A stretch of 49,815 bases of DNA from Lachnospiraceae bacterium (GTDB lineage: Bacteria; Bacillota; Clostridia; Lachnospirales; Lachnospiraceae): NCBI GenBank assembly GCA_017440575.1, contig JAFSGY010000103.1:1-49815 (forward strand), read 5' to 3'. The translations under genes were made by a program, and so were the position numbers. A model generated the notes under the pieces. It saw only the letters and a program-made list of their open reading frames with translations. It made no database searches and was not told the origin of the DNA. Shown piece by piece: positions 42,957-49,815 of the stretch (positions within the stretch are counted from its first letter, which is position 1; each line of letters begins with the position of its first letter).

Positions 42957-44042
42957 TTATAGCTTCAAAAGTTCCTCTAATCTGTCTCCATGCCAGCAGT
43001 GTCCACCCTCTTGAATATCATGAGCCAAATCATCCTCTGCATAATACAATATATATGCTTTTCTGATAATATCCATTTGCTCATATACGTTATCAAGTCC
43101 ACGTGATCCGTTCAGATTATCTTCTCTACAAGACTGAATCACAAGAGGTCTTGGTGCTATCAACGATGCAATATCACCCATATCAAAATGTTCCCATAAA
43201 TGCGGAACATAGTTACAATTGCAATTTCCATTTAAAATCTGCAAAGAATCCTTAAAGCCATACATATAGCCGCTTATCATGACAATTTCTATACGTTCAT
43301 CCAAAGCTGATGCGTATAAGGTCTGCATACCTCCACCAGAAAAACCGACACAACCAATTTTTCCGATTTTCCAATCAGTTCTTGTTTCAACATAGTCAAT
43401 TGCACGCATCAAATCCCATGCACACATACCAACAACAGTCTCACCTAAGCCCAATGCCATATGAGACAAATGAAAGCATGTAGAATTCAAAAAAGCATTT
43501 TCTTCATCTTTTTGCAATGCCTCGTCTCTTCGCTCCCCGAAACCTCTGCAATCAGGGCATAAAACAATATTTCCAAGCTTAGCAAGCTGCATTCCATAAT
43601 CATAATGGAATCGTTCAATTGCTTCCGCCACAGCAGGAATCTCATAACAACCTGCTACAGAATATTTTCCTGCCCCCATGTGTCCCGGAGGTGCCAGAAA
43701 TACATTCTGTCCCGTATCTGATACTCTAGGCGGAATCAAAATATACATAGGCATCCAGACATCTTCCTCTGTCTGAATAATAACCTTTTCTCTTACAATT
43801 CCATTTTCAAGCGTAATACATTCCTCCACAACCGGTTCTAAAGGTACTTGCTCCATCTTATCAAGACCTAACAAATCCGATAAAATAACTCTCGCATCCT
43901 GTTTCCACTGTTCATGCTCGCTTCTCGTCTCACCTTGGAAACAACTCTGTCTGGCATATCGGTCAAACTTAGCCTTCATATTTCCAAGACTTCCATAATA
44001 TTTCATTATTGGAACAGTTCGCATAGTTGTATTCTCTGCCAT
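42957..44042 (-). CDS. Alpha/beta-hydrolase, acetyl-esterase-like
   Basis: A 361-residue alpha/beta hydrolase of the DLH/acetylxylan-esterase-like type. The nucleophile elbow is GFSGGGMQ and the oxyanion-side segment is APPGHMGAGKY. Late acid and His are plausibly in the AEDDLAHD and GGHCWHGDR regions. No signal peptide, so it acts in the cytosol. Clustered with pectin enzymes, it may remove acetyl groups from imported rhamnogalacturonan or galacturonate oligomers; that is inference. The start is ATG 44042, with GAGG upstream, leaving a 13-bp gap from pectinesterase. Confidence 0.8.
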   Translation of the reverse strand: MAENTTMRTVPIMKYYGSLGNMKAKFDRYARQSCFQGETRSEHEQWKQDARVILSDLLGLDKMEQVPLEPVVEECITLENGIVREKVIIQTEEDVWMPMYILIPPRVSDTGQNVFLAPPGHMGAGKYSVAGCYEIPAVAEAIERFHYDYGMQLAKLGNIVLCPDCRGFGERRDEALQKDEENAFLNSTCFHLSHMALGLGETVVGMCAWDLMRAIDYVETRTDWKIGKIGCVGFSGGGMQTLYASALDERIEIVMISGYMYGFKDSLQILNGNCNCNYVPHLWEHFDMGDIASLIAPRPLVIQSCREDNLNGSRGLDNVYEQMDIIRKAYILYYAEDDLAHDIQEGGHCWHGDRLEELLKL

Positions 44043-44055
44043 ATCATTTCCTCTA

Positions 44056-45015
44056 TTACCAACCAAGTACATTCTCTATCGTATATTCAGCCGCCTCTTC
44101 TTCTGTCAGCATCGTAACAAATGGTGCTCTTTCGCTTCCAGCACCTTCCCCGGTATTGCCATACTCTGCAAAAAATAAGGTATCCCACGCATCCTTCTTA
44201 TTCCAGTCATGCCAGCCTTCTTTTTTAATATGAGAACCAATTTCGGAATTGACAATAACCACCTTCGCATGATTTCTCCAAGGTCTTCCTAAATATGCAG
44301 TTTCCTTAGGACAATCACTCGTAAATCTGCAATGATTGAAAACGTAACCATACTTCTGTCCTTCAAAGGTAGATGGCGCTGTTACATATCCACTCAGAGT
44401 ATCATCATTACGATTTCTCATGAAAATCTCGCATCCCTCATAGTATGCAATGGCTCCACCGAAAATAAAATCAATATTACCTGCAATATAACAGTTCTTA
44501 TACAGATGCTTTCCTACTTTTCGTGGCGCAAATTCCTTTGGTCCCTTAAATCCTCCCGGCTGCATTTCCTTTTGTGGCAGAGGGGCTGTGAACAATGTAT
44601 CCTGATAACCCTCAAAACGACAATTTTCGAATACAAGATGATCTCCATCCGCATACACCGCTAATGCCTGTCCTACATCATACCCCTGACCAGCATCATT
44701 ACGGAAGGTAATCTCATTCGCATAAAAATAATCTGCATCAATAAAAACACTTGCAGTTCGAAATGTTCCACGCTTGTCACCCTCAGGCATGATCTCGTTT
44801 GCATAACGTGAAAAAGTAATAATCGTGCTCTCTGCACCTCCACCAATCAAAGATACATTATCCTGATTCACTACGATTTCCTCATGATATACGCCAGGTG
44901 CAATATGTATAATAACTTCCTTATCTGAAAAAGCCTTAGCCGCTTCTAACGCCTCTGAAACTTCTGTAAACTCTCTGTCACCCTTGGCAGAAACATATAA
45001 TTCCTTGATGTCCAT
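44056..45015 (-). CDS. Cytoplasmic pectinesterase (CE8)
   Basis: Removes methyl esters from galacturonate residues. The 319-residue right-handed beta-helix protein has the CE8 active-site blocks GQALAV (Gln 115), GYQDTLF (Asp 139), GNIDFIFGGA (Asp 182) and YLGRPW. No signal peptide or membrane segment is present, so it works on imported oligosaccharides, unlike the secreted pectinesterases. The start ATG 45015 is chosen by family-like MDIKELYVSA; ATG 45027 is possible. It is 26 bp after GH105 and 13 bp before the esterase. Confidence 0.92.
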   Translation of the reverse strand: MDIKELYVSAKGDREFTEVSEALEAAKAFSDKEVIIHIAPGVYHEEIVVNQDNVSLIGGGAESTIITFSRYANEIMPEGDKRGTFRTASVFIDADYFYANEITFRNDAGQGYDVGQALAVYADGDHLVFENCRFEGYQDTLFTAPLPQKEMQPGGFKGPKEFAPRKVGKHLYKNCYIAGNIDFIFGGAIAYYEGCEIFMRNRNDDTLSGYVTAPSTFEGQKYGYVFNHCRFTSDCPKETAYLGRPWRNHAKVVIVNSEIGSHIKKEGWHDWNKKDAWDTLFFAEYGNTGEGAGSERAPFVTMLTEEEAAEYTIENVLGW

Positions 45016-45041
45016 TCTAATCCCCATACCCTTTCAGTACC

Positions 45042-46184
45042 TTATTTGTTTTCCTTTTCCAGTCTGCATATTTCTGCATACGCCAGTAAAAATGGAGCCG
45101 TACCCTTAGCATCATCCTTAACAATAGGCTCTGACATATAATATTCATAAGAGCCATCACGTCTTGGGTTGTCCGCTGGTCCAAGACCTGCCACAAGACA
45201 GATTCCGCCAAGACTCATTTCTCCCTCTACAGTAGAGAGATACGTATCGCAAATACCCTTAAACGCTTTAACGCCATACTCACTATATTCCTTAGGCAAA
45301 TATCCTAGACGCGCACCCTTCATCAGACAATATGCCATGATAGAACTGCCACTGGTTTCCAGATAGTTCTTCTCTTTTCCACCCATGTTTGGTACCTGAT
45401 ACCACATACCTTCCGGTGACTGGAACTTCAACATGGAATCAATGAAATCACGATACATCTGTAATAAATGATCATAATCCTTGTAAGAAGAATCCGCCAA
45501 TGTCAAAGTATCAAGCAACGCCATAGAGAACCAGCCAAGTGCTCTTAACCAGAAGTTCTGTGACAGACCTGTTTCCTTATCTGCCCAGAACATCTCCTTA
45601 GCAGAATCATATGCATGATAATACAAGCCCGTTTCCTTATCCTTCATCAGCTTCTCAACGTTGAAAAACTGATTGAAAATATCTTCATAATTCTTCTTAT
45701 CATTAAAACGATTCTCATACTCCATATAATAAGGCTGTGCCATATATAAACCATCCAACCACACCTGATTCGGATAAATCAGCTTATGCCAGAAATTTCC
45801 TTCCTTTGTTCTTGGCATTTCTAATATCTGCTGATAGATATTCGCTGTTGCTTTTGCATATTTTTCCTTGCCTGTCAAATCATAAAGAGTAAAAAGATTC
45901 TTACCTTCATTGATATTATCAAGGTTCAATTCATCCTTATGATAGCCACGAATCGTTCCATCCTCTTCAATTCTGTAATCAATATAACTTTCAGCAAACT
46001 CAAAATACTTCTTATTCTCAGTCACTTTATATAACTCAAGCAAGGACATAATCATACAGCCATCAATATAATCCCATGTTGCTTTCTTGCCTGCTCGTAT
46101 CTTCTCAATGTTCCAGACCGGTTCATCCATTGTACTTCTATCAATCAGTTCATTTACATACTTTTCAACAATTTCAATTGCCAT
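45042..46184 (-). CDS. Unsaturated rhamnogalacturonyl hydrolase (GH105)
   Basis: Releases the 4,5-unsaturated galacturonate left by pectate or rhamnogalacturonan lyases. The 380-residue (alpha/alpha)6 barrel is of YteR/YesR type, with the catalytic Asp 144 in VWLDGLYMAQ, WHKLIYPNQ before it and SQNFWLRALGWFSMAL and GGICLVAGLG later. No signal peptide, so it is cytoplasmic. AAGGAGA precedes the ATG by 6 nt. It is the first gene of a four-gene operon (GH105, pectinesterase, esterase, isomerase-like) with a promoter at 46299 and LacI-type operator sequences in the leader. Confidence 0.93.
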   Translation of the reverse strand: MAIEIVEKYVNELIDRSTMDEPVWNIEKIRAGKKATWDYIDGCMIMSLLELYKVTENKKYFEFAESYIDYRIEEDGTIRGYHKDELNLDNINEGKNLFTLYDLTGKEKYAKATANIYQQILEMPRTKEGNFWHKLIYPNQVWLDGLYMAQPYYMEYENRFNDKKNYEDIFNQFFNVEKLMKDKETGLYYHAYDSAKEMFWADKETGLSQNFWLRALGWFSMALLDTLTLADSSYKDYDHLLQMYRDFIDSMLKFQSPEGMWYQVPNMGGKEKNYLETSGSSIMAYCLMKGARLGYLPKEYSEYGVKAFKGICDTYLSTVEGEMSLGGICLVAGLGPADNPRRDGSYEYYMSEPIVKDDAKGTAPFLLAYAEICRLEKENK

Positions 46185-46223
46185 AAAACTTCTCCTTGCT
46201 CATTCTTACTCTATAAACAAATT

Positions 46224-46239
46224 TGTAAAAGCGCTTACA
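46224..46239. promoter_or_regulatory. LacI-family/cre-like operator in the GH105 leader
   Basis: TGTAAAAGCGCTTACA has TGTAA/TTACA arms around a CG centre, close to LacI/CcpA-type sites. A related sequence, TGTAAGGGCTTA on the minus strand, lies at 46288-46299 next to the -10 box. Two such sites about 60 bp apart suit looping or roadblock repression by a pathway LacI regulator or CcpA; neither regulator is in the window. Confidence 0.65.
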
Positions 46240-46298
46240 TTTGTGATTTTCCACACTTGCACACATTTTGTTGTATGCAAATCAATCTAAGCCCTTAC

Positions 46299-46328
46299 AT
46301 TATAACACATGTCTATTGTTAGACACAA
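46299..46328 (-). promoter_or_regulatory. Promoter of the pectin operon
   Basis: On the minus strand TTGTGT (46323-46328) and a perfect TATAAT (46299-46304) are 18 bp apart. The predicted start lies about 108 nt before the GH105 ATG. No equally good promoter is seen for the divergent GH43 gene; TTGACA near 46353 lacks a good -10. Confidence 0.6.
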
Positions 46329-46473
46329 GTGCTGTATTAACAGTAACAACTTTTGACACAAATTACTGTGAATCTGGCTAGAAAAGACATGCATACTCTG
46401 TTAAACTTTGATTAACACTTTAATAAAATACTGACGATTAAGAATATTACTATTAAGAAAGGTATGAATTCAT

Positions 46474-48411
46474 ATGAATGAACAATTAGCAAAGGCTATT
46501 AATGACAAAAATCTGGCACAAATCAAAGATATTCTGGCTCATGATCCTGCTGCCATCAACCAGCCTAATGAAAACAACATCCTCTATATGTTTCAAGCTG
46601 CCAAAACAGGTGAACTTGATATTATCAAACATGTCGTAGAATATTCTATGGCAAGTATGAATACACGTGATTATCAATATCGTGGCATTCTTCATTATGC
46701 TGTTCTTTCCGGCAAAGTTGATGCCGTCCCTTATCTCGTAGAACGTGTAGGAATGTCTGCCTTTGATGGTGACATCAATCTTGTAACACCATTTGATATT
46801 GCACATGAAAATCATTATACAGAAATCGAACAATATTTCTGTGATTATTATAAAACCACATACGAAAATACATATCATAATCCAATTCGTACCGGTATGT
46901 ATCCTGATCCATCTATCATCCGTGTTGATGACGATTATTACATGGCAAACTCTACCTTTATCTTTTTCCCATGTATCCCTATCTCTCACTCCAAGGACTT
47001 GATTCATTGGGAAATTATCGGTCATGCCATTACAAACCCTGAATGGGCACATGTGGATGATTTAGAAGGTGGGCGTGGTTATTGGGCGCCTGATATCTCT
47101 TACAAAGATGGTCGCTTTTATGTTACAGCCACCTATCGTCTAAATGACACTGGTGTCATTCGCAGAAGACAGATTGTCGTATCTTCTGATAAGCCTGAGG
47201 GACCATATTCTGAGCCATTTTATATCGAAGAGGATGGCATCGATCCTTCTCTTTTCCATGATACAGATGGACGTTCCTATATGCTGCTCAATCGTGGGGC
47301 TAGAATCTTAGAGCTTGACTTGGAAAATGGCAAACAGATTTCTCCTGCTACTCTACTCTTCTACGGCGACCAGAAGCGTGCGCCGGAAGGACCACATCTT
47401 TTGAAAAAAGATGGCTGGTATTATCTTTTCGAGGCAGAGGGCGGCACCGGCGAAGGGCATCGTATTACTGTCTCTCGCTCCAGAACCCTAATGGGTACCT
47501 ATGAACCATGCCCTTATAATCCGATTATGAGACAGTGGATTCCAGAAGCTCCGATTCAGCGTTGTGGTCACGGAAAGCCTGTTATGACACAGAACGGTGA
47601 CTGGTACATGGTATATCTCTGTGGAAGACAGATTCACGGAAAATACAGCATGCTCGGCAGAGAAACGGCACTTGACCCGATTACATGGACTGCTGATGAA
47701 TGGCCTATTGTTAACCGTTTACAGGGGCCAAGCTGTCAGCAGATAAAACCGGTAATTCATGGTGCTGATAGTCCTTGTGGTAAGATTTCTCATGGTTTTG
47801 GTGTTAACGAACTTTCTAAAGAATTTATGACACCAAGAACCCCTACCCCAAATGGTATTCAGGTTTCTGATGGGATTCTTACATTGGAAGGAAGTCACAT
47901 TGACTTAAATTCTATGCATGCAAAAAATGTTGTTGTCAGAAGACAGTCTGATTTCATCTTTACCTGTAGTGTTACGATGGACTTCTCTTCTCTTGGCAAC
48001 GGGCAAGATGCTGGAATGACTTGCTACTATGATGAAAATACTTACTTGAAATTTGGAGTCTATCACAAGAATGACCAATATGAAATTGCTGTATTTGAGA
48101 AGATTGACGAGGATGAACATGTTGCTTTTTCGAAGAATGTCACTAATGAAATCATGACACAGCTGTCAGATGGAGAAACTAAGATAAAATTGCAGATTGA
48201 TACGGAATATCTGAAGAGAAGCTTTTCATTTAGCATTTCCAATTCAGAAATGGAATCTCTTGGAGCTTTAGAAAATGTATATTATATCTGCGACGAAGGC
48301 ATTCGAAAAGGTAAACGCTTTACTGGTGCTATGATTGGTGTGTATGCATTTGCCGGTGAGGCCGAATGCAAAGTTTCATTTGCTGATTTTCAATATATTG
48401 CTAAATCATAA
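46474..48411 (+). CDS. Ankyrin-repeat/GH43 glycosidase fusion
   Basis: A 645-residue protein. Residues 1-130 are ankyrin-like repeats (KAINDKNLAQIKDILAHDP, LYMFQAAKTGELDIIKHVVEY, ILHYAVLSGKVDAVPYLVERVG, TPFDIAHENHYTEIEQYF). Residues about 136-430 are a GH43 five-bladed propeller with catalytic Asp 145 (YPDPSII), Asp 257 (GIDPSLF) and Glu 305 (APEGPHL) all present. Residues about 450-645 are a beta-sandwich as in beta-xylosidase/arabinofuranosidase types. No signal peptide, so it is cytoplasmic. Likely activity is removal of arabinose or xylose from imported oligomers. AAAGG lies 11 nt before the ATG. It is divergent from the GH105 operon. The ankyrin part is unusual for a glycosidase. Confidence 0.88.
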   Translation: MNEQLAKAINDKNLAQIKDILAHDPAAINQPNENNILYMFQAAKTGELDIIKHVVEYSMASMNTRDYQYRGILHYAVLSGKVDAVPYLVERVGMSAFDGDINLVTPFDIAHENHYTEIEQYFCDYYKTTYENTYHNPIRTGMYPDPSIIRVDDDYYMANSTFIFFPCIPISHSKDLIHWEIIGHAITNPEWAHVDDLEGGRGYWAPDISYKDGRFYVTATYRLNDTGVIRRRQIVVSSDKPEGPYSEPFYIEEDGIDPSLFHDTDGRSYMLLNRGARILELDLENGKQISPATLLFYGDQKRAPEGPHLLKKDGWYYLFEAEGGTGEGHRITVSRSRTLMGTYEPCPYNPIMRQWIPEAPIQRCGHGKPVMTQNGDWYMVYLCGRQIHGKYSMLGRETALDPITWTADEWPIVNRLQGPSCQQIKPVIHGADSPCGKISHGFGVNELSKEFMTPRTPTPNGIQVSDGILTLEGSHIDLNSMHAKNVVVRRQSDFIFTCSVTMDFSSLGNGQDAGMTCYYDENTYLKFGVYHKNDQYEIAVFEKIDEDEHVAFSKNVTNEIMTQLSDGETKIKLQIDTEYLKRSFSFSISNSEMESLGALENVYYICDEGIRKGKRFTGAMIGVYAFAGEAECKVSFADFQYIAKS

Positions 48412-48420
48412 CTCTTTGAC

Positions 48421-48457
48421 AATGAGCAGGGCGCTTTATTGACGCGCCCTGCTCATT
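48421..48457. terminator. 14-bp hairpin after the GH43 gene
   Basis: A perfect 14-bp stem (48421-48434 with 48444-48457), GC-rich inside, starts 9 nt past the stop. No T-run follows on either strand, so termination is possible but not certain. Confidence 0.6.
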
Positions 48458-48499
48458 CATGCTATGTAACATAATTTATTCCGATATACTGAAATTTTA

Positions 48500-49036
48500 C
48501 TATCCTTCAATAATATCCTTCAGCCAATTAACATATTCATCCGTATGTTCACAAGAATAAGTCATATGTCCATGACCTTTCTCAATACGATAATTTGCAT
48601 AGGGGTATGCTTTTTCTACGGTATTATCTCTAAATAATTTAATCATTGTACCGAACTTAAACCGCATAAACGCCTTATAGGCTCCTGAAAGTCGAATCAT
48701 AGGTGCCCCATCAAAAAATAAGTTGCTGACTATGATTCCCTCACTGGAAAGTTGTCTATAAAGTTCCATTCCTATTTCCGCACCCATGGATTGTCCATAA
48801 ATCAAATGAATCCGTTCAATACCCAACCCATAAAGATATTCTCTGATTTCTCTTGCTTCGTTCTCTCTAGTCGTAAAATCATTTGAATCTTTGTAGTGAC
48901 CATTATATGTTGGAACTATAATATAATAATTTTTCATTCGTGAATAAATATAATCCAAACATTCTCCCGGGCAAAAGGAACCAGTAAGCATTACTACTAT
49001 AGGTTTTCCTTTTTCTCCCAATACTTTAAACTGCAT
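48500..49036 (-). CDS. Small alpha/beta-hydrolase, probably internally shortened
   Basis: A 178-residue alpha/beta-hydrolase-fold protein with the oxyanion region LTGSFCPG, nucleophile elbow YGQSMGAE and a late His in GHGHMTYS. The usual length of related proteins is about 230-250. The segment between the lid start (KLFRDNT) and the last strand (VEKAYPYANYRIEKGHGH) is much too short, suggesting an in-frame deletion of some 50-60 residues including the strand that normally carries the acidic residue. AGGAGG lies 8 nt before the ATG. It lies 12 bp after the truncated MarR gene. Confidence 0.65.
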   Translation of the reverse strand: MQFKVLGEKGKPIVVMLTGSFCPGECLDYIYSRMKNYYIIVPTYNGHYKDSNDFTTRENEAREIREYLYGLGIERIHLIYGQSMGAEIGMELYRQLSSEGIIVSNLFFDGAPMIRLSGAYKAFMRFKFGTMIKLFRDNTVEKAYPYANYRIEKGHGHMTYSCEHTDEYVNWLKDIIEG

Positions 49037-49048
49037 ATAATTATCCTC

Positions 49049-49378
49049 CTACAAATCATCCAATGATTCATCTATTACTTGAACTATCTGAAGCAATGCT
49101 GTTTTTCCTTCATCAGATAAGTCACATATTATTGAATCAATCCGTTCCATCATTTTATTATGCATATTTTGATGATACGAATAGACAATTCTTCCCTTAT
49201 CTGTTAGAGCAATTAAAACCTCATTATTGTTCTCAGTGGAAGGAGTTTTATCTATCAGATTCTTCTTCAATAATTTATATGTAATTTGTGATACTGCACC
49301 TTTTGTAATTCCCAACGTTTTCGCTAATTTCGTTGTTGTAATTGTTTCATATATGCATAACCACACACTAATTGTCAC
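49049..49378 (-). pseudogene. MarR-family regulator, N-terminally truncated
   Basis: The frame encodes a MarR winged HTH (TTTKLAKTLGITKGAVSQITYKLLKKNLIDKT) and C-terminal helices. It begins at a GTG with no ribosome site, directly after an in-frame TGA. About 30-40 residues of the N-terminal dimerisation helix are missing, and the part before the HTH (ISVWLCIYETI) is shorter than normal. Upstream DNA does not encode the missing part in another frame. It may be a decaying regulator of the neighbouring shortened hydrolase. Confidence 0.6.
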
Positions 49379-49436
49379 TCAATTATCGTTTTAGGGGCAT
49401 TTTAAATAGGTATCTTTCAGAAAGAAGGCGTCCAAA

Positions 49437-49655
49437 TTGTTTAAATTCATTAATAATGCTAAATCTAAAAAGAACAAAACTATTCCCGAATATGAAGAAT
49501 ATCTTGCAATATATTCTGCTCAATTTATTAATATGACAAATGAACAACTGCAAGAAGAATCTAAGACCATAAACGGTTCCGGTTTATCAATTTTTCAAAA
49601 ACTTGCAAAGATTCACTCTTTAAAAAGTGAATTAGAAAAACGTAATCTAAAATAA
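49437..49655 (+). CDS. Small protein of unknown function (72 residues, TTG start)
   Basis: No family recognised. The protein is charged and mostly helical (YEEYLAIYSAQFINMTNEQLQEESKTI, then FQKLAKIHSLKSELEKRNLK), soluble, with a basic N-terminus (FKFINNAKSKKNK). The start codon is TTG at 49437, with AGAAGG 8 nt upstream. No in-frame ATG gives a better start. A strong terminator follows 20 nt past the stop, supporting a real gene. Confidence 0.6.
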   Translation: MFKFINNAKSKKNKTIPEYEEYLAIYSAQFINMTNEQLQEESKTINGSGLSIFQKLAKIHSLKSELEKRNLK

Positions 49656-49675
49656 TTTCAAACATTTACATAAAT

Positions 49676-49709
49676 AAATGAGTGGTATCAATTTAATACC
49701 ACTCATTTT
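49676..49709. terminator. Terminator between the 72-residue gene and the chemotaxis receptor
   Basis: A 13-bp stem (49676-49688 with 49696-49708), with A3/T3 ends, could stop transcription on both strands between two convergent genes. Confidence 0.82.
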
Positions 49710-49725
49710 ACTGTTAATATATGTA

Positions 49726-49815
49726 CTAATCTCTTAATTGGAACTTCGCTACCAATTCATCCATACTTGTTGCCTGTGCAGACAACTCTTCACTGGTTGC
49801 AGAAGACTCTTCTGC
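49726..49815 (-). CDS. Methyl-accepting chemotaxis protein, C-terminal end (partial)
   Basis: The last 29 residues of a gene cut by the window end: AEESSATSEELSAQATSMDE, then LVAKFQLRD and stop. This is the characteristic end of MCP signalling domains in Lachnospiraceae, including the SATSEELSAQ run of the C-terminal methylation helix and a hydrophobic tail. The sensor domain cannot be seen. It suggests a motile organism or a retained chemosensory pathway. Confidence 0.85.
   Translation of the reverse strand, partial: AEESSATSEELSAQATSMDELVAKFQLRD

Noticed and set aside
46486-47052. 188-residue minus-strand frame inside the ankyrin-GH43 gene
   Set aside because: It is antisense to a well-supported gene, with no family resemblance or translation signals.
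1-49815. CRISPR arrays, insertion sequences, prophage or integrase genes
   Set aside because: No regularly spaced repeats, transposase, integrase or phage structural genes were recognised; repeats found are two-copy or short.

Overview
The window looks like the chromosome of a low-GC, anaerobic Gram-positive of the Lachnospiraceae (Clostridia). Supporting signs are AT-rich intergenic DNA, GGAGG-type ribosome sites, a split B12 methionine synthase, an [FeFe]-hydrogenase-like protein, DUF1015 near serC/serA, a CD3324-family regulator, a DUF6449 permease, and an intracellular pectin-oligosaccharide cluster. A pectin-using Lachnospira/Roseburia-like gut bacterium is the best guess; the species cannot be named from the sequence alone.

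Layout. 0-3 kb: tRNA-Thr with its own promoter and terminator, an MscS channel, DUF1015. 2.8-3.7 kb: a small conserved-looking plus-strand gene and an apparently unannotated minus-strand unit (promoter, three operator-like sites, a 34-residue peptide), both ending at one 22-bp bidirectional hairpin. 3.7-12 kb, all minus strand: leuB-ilvD-ilvB, an L,D-transpeptidase, serC-serA, transcribed from a good promoter whose leader is an elaborate palindrome. 12.2-14.9 kb: vanY-like, tgt, yajC. 15.2-16.3 kb: aroC. 16.4-17.5 kb: a lactonase-fold beta-propeller. 17.6-22.1 kb: a polyamine uptake operon (XRE-cupin regulator, potABCD) with promoter and terminator. 22.1-27.7 kb, minus strand: a GNAT pseudogene, a CD3324-family regulator, an unknown protein, then a GntR-ABC ATPase-permease operon with a perfect autoregulatory operator. 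27.7-31.8 kb: metF, a separate MetH activation protein and metH, translationally coupled. 31.8-34.7 kb: a cysteine-rich small protein, DUF5662 and a GH13 glycogen-debranching homologue that has lost catalytic residues. 34.9-36 kb: DUF1292 and DUF2225, convergent with a UvrD-type helicase that follows gltX. 39.4-41.8 kb: [FeFe]-hydrogenase-like protein and a Uma2 nuclease. 42-48.4 kb: pectin/rhamnogalacturonan cluster (isomerase-like protein, esterase, pectinesterase, GH105), divergent from an ankyrin-GH43 fusion. 48.5-49.8 kb: a shortened hydrolase and a truncated MarR regulator, a TTG-started small gene, and the C-terminus of a chemotaxis receptor.

How they work together: the left third is amino-acid anabolism (branched-chain, serine, chorismate), the centre is polyamine import and one-carbon/methionine metabolism, and the right end is cytoplasmic dismantling of pectin oligosaccharides. 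None of the pectin enzymes shows a signal peptide, so they must act after oligosaccharide import by a transporter outside the window.

Strongest unexplained signals: (1) a pair of about 120-bp dispersed elements 3' of two minus-strand genes, whose three hairpins are kept by compensatory changes; (2) the hidden regulated small unit at 3.2-3.5 kb; (3) the palindromic leuB leader; (4) the catalytically dead GH13; (5) the ankyrin-GH43 fusion; (6) the 17-cysteine small protein next to metF.
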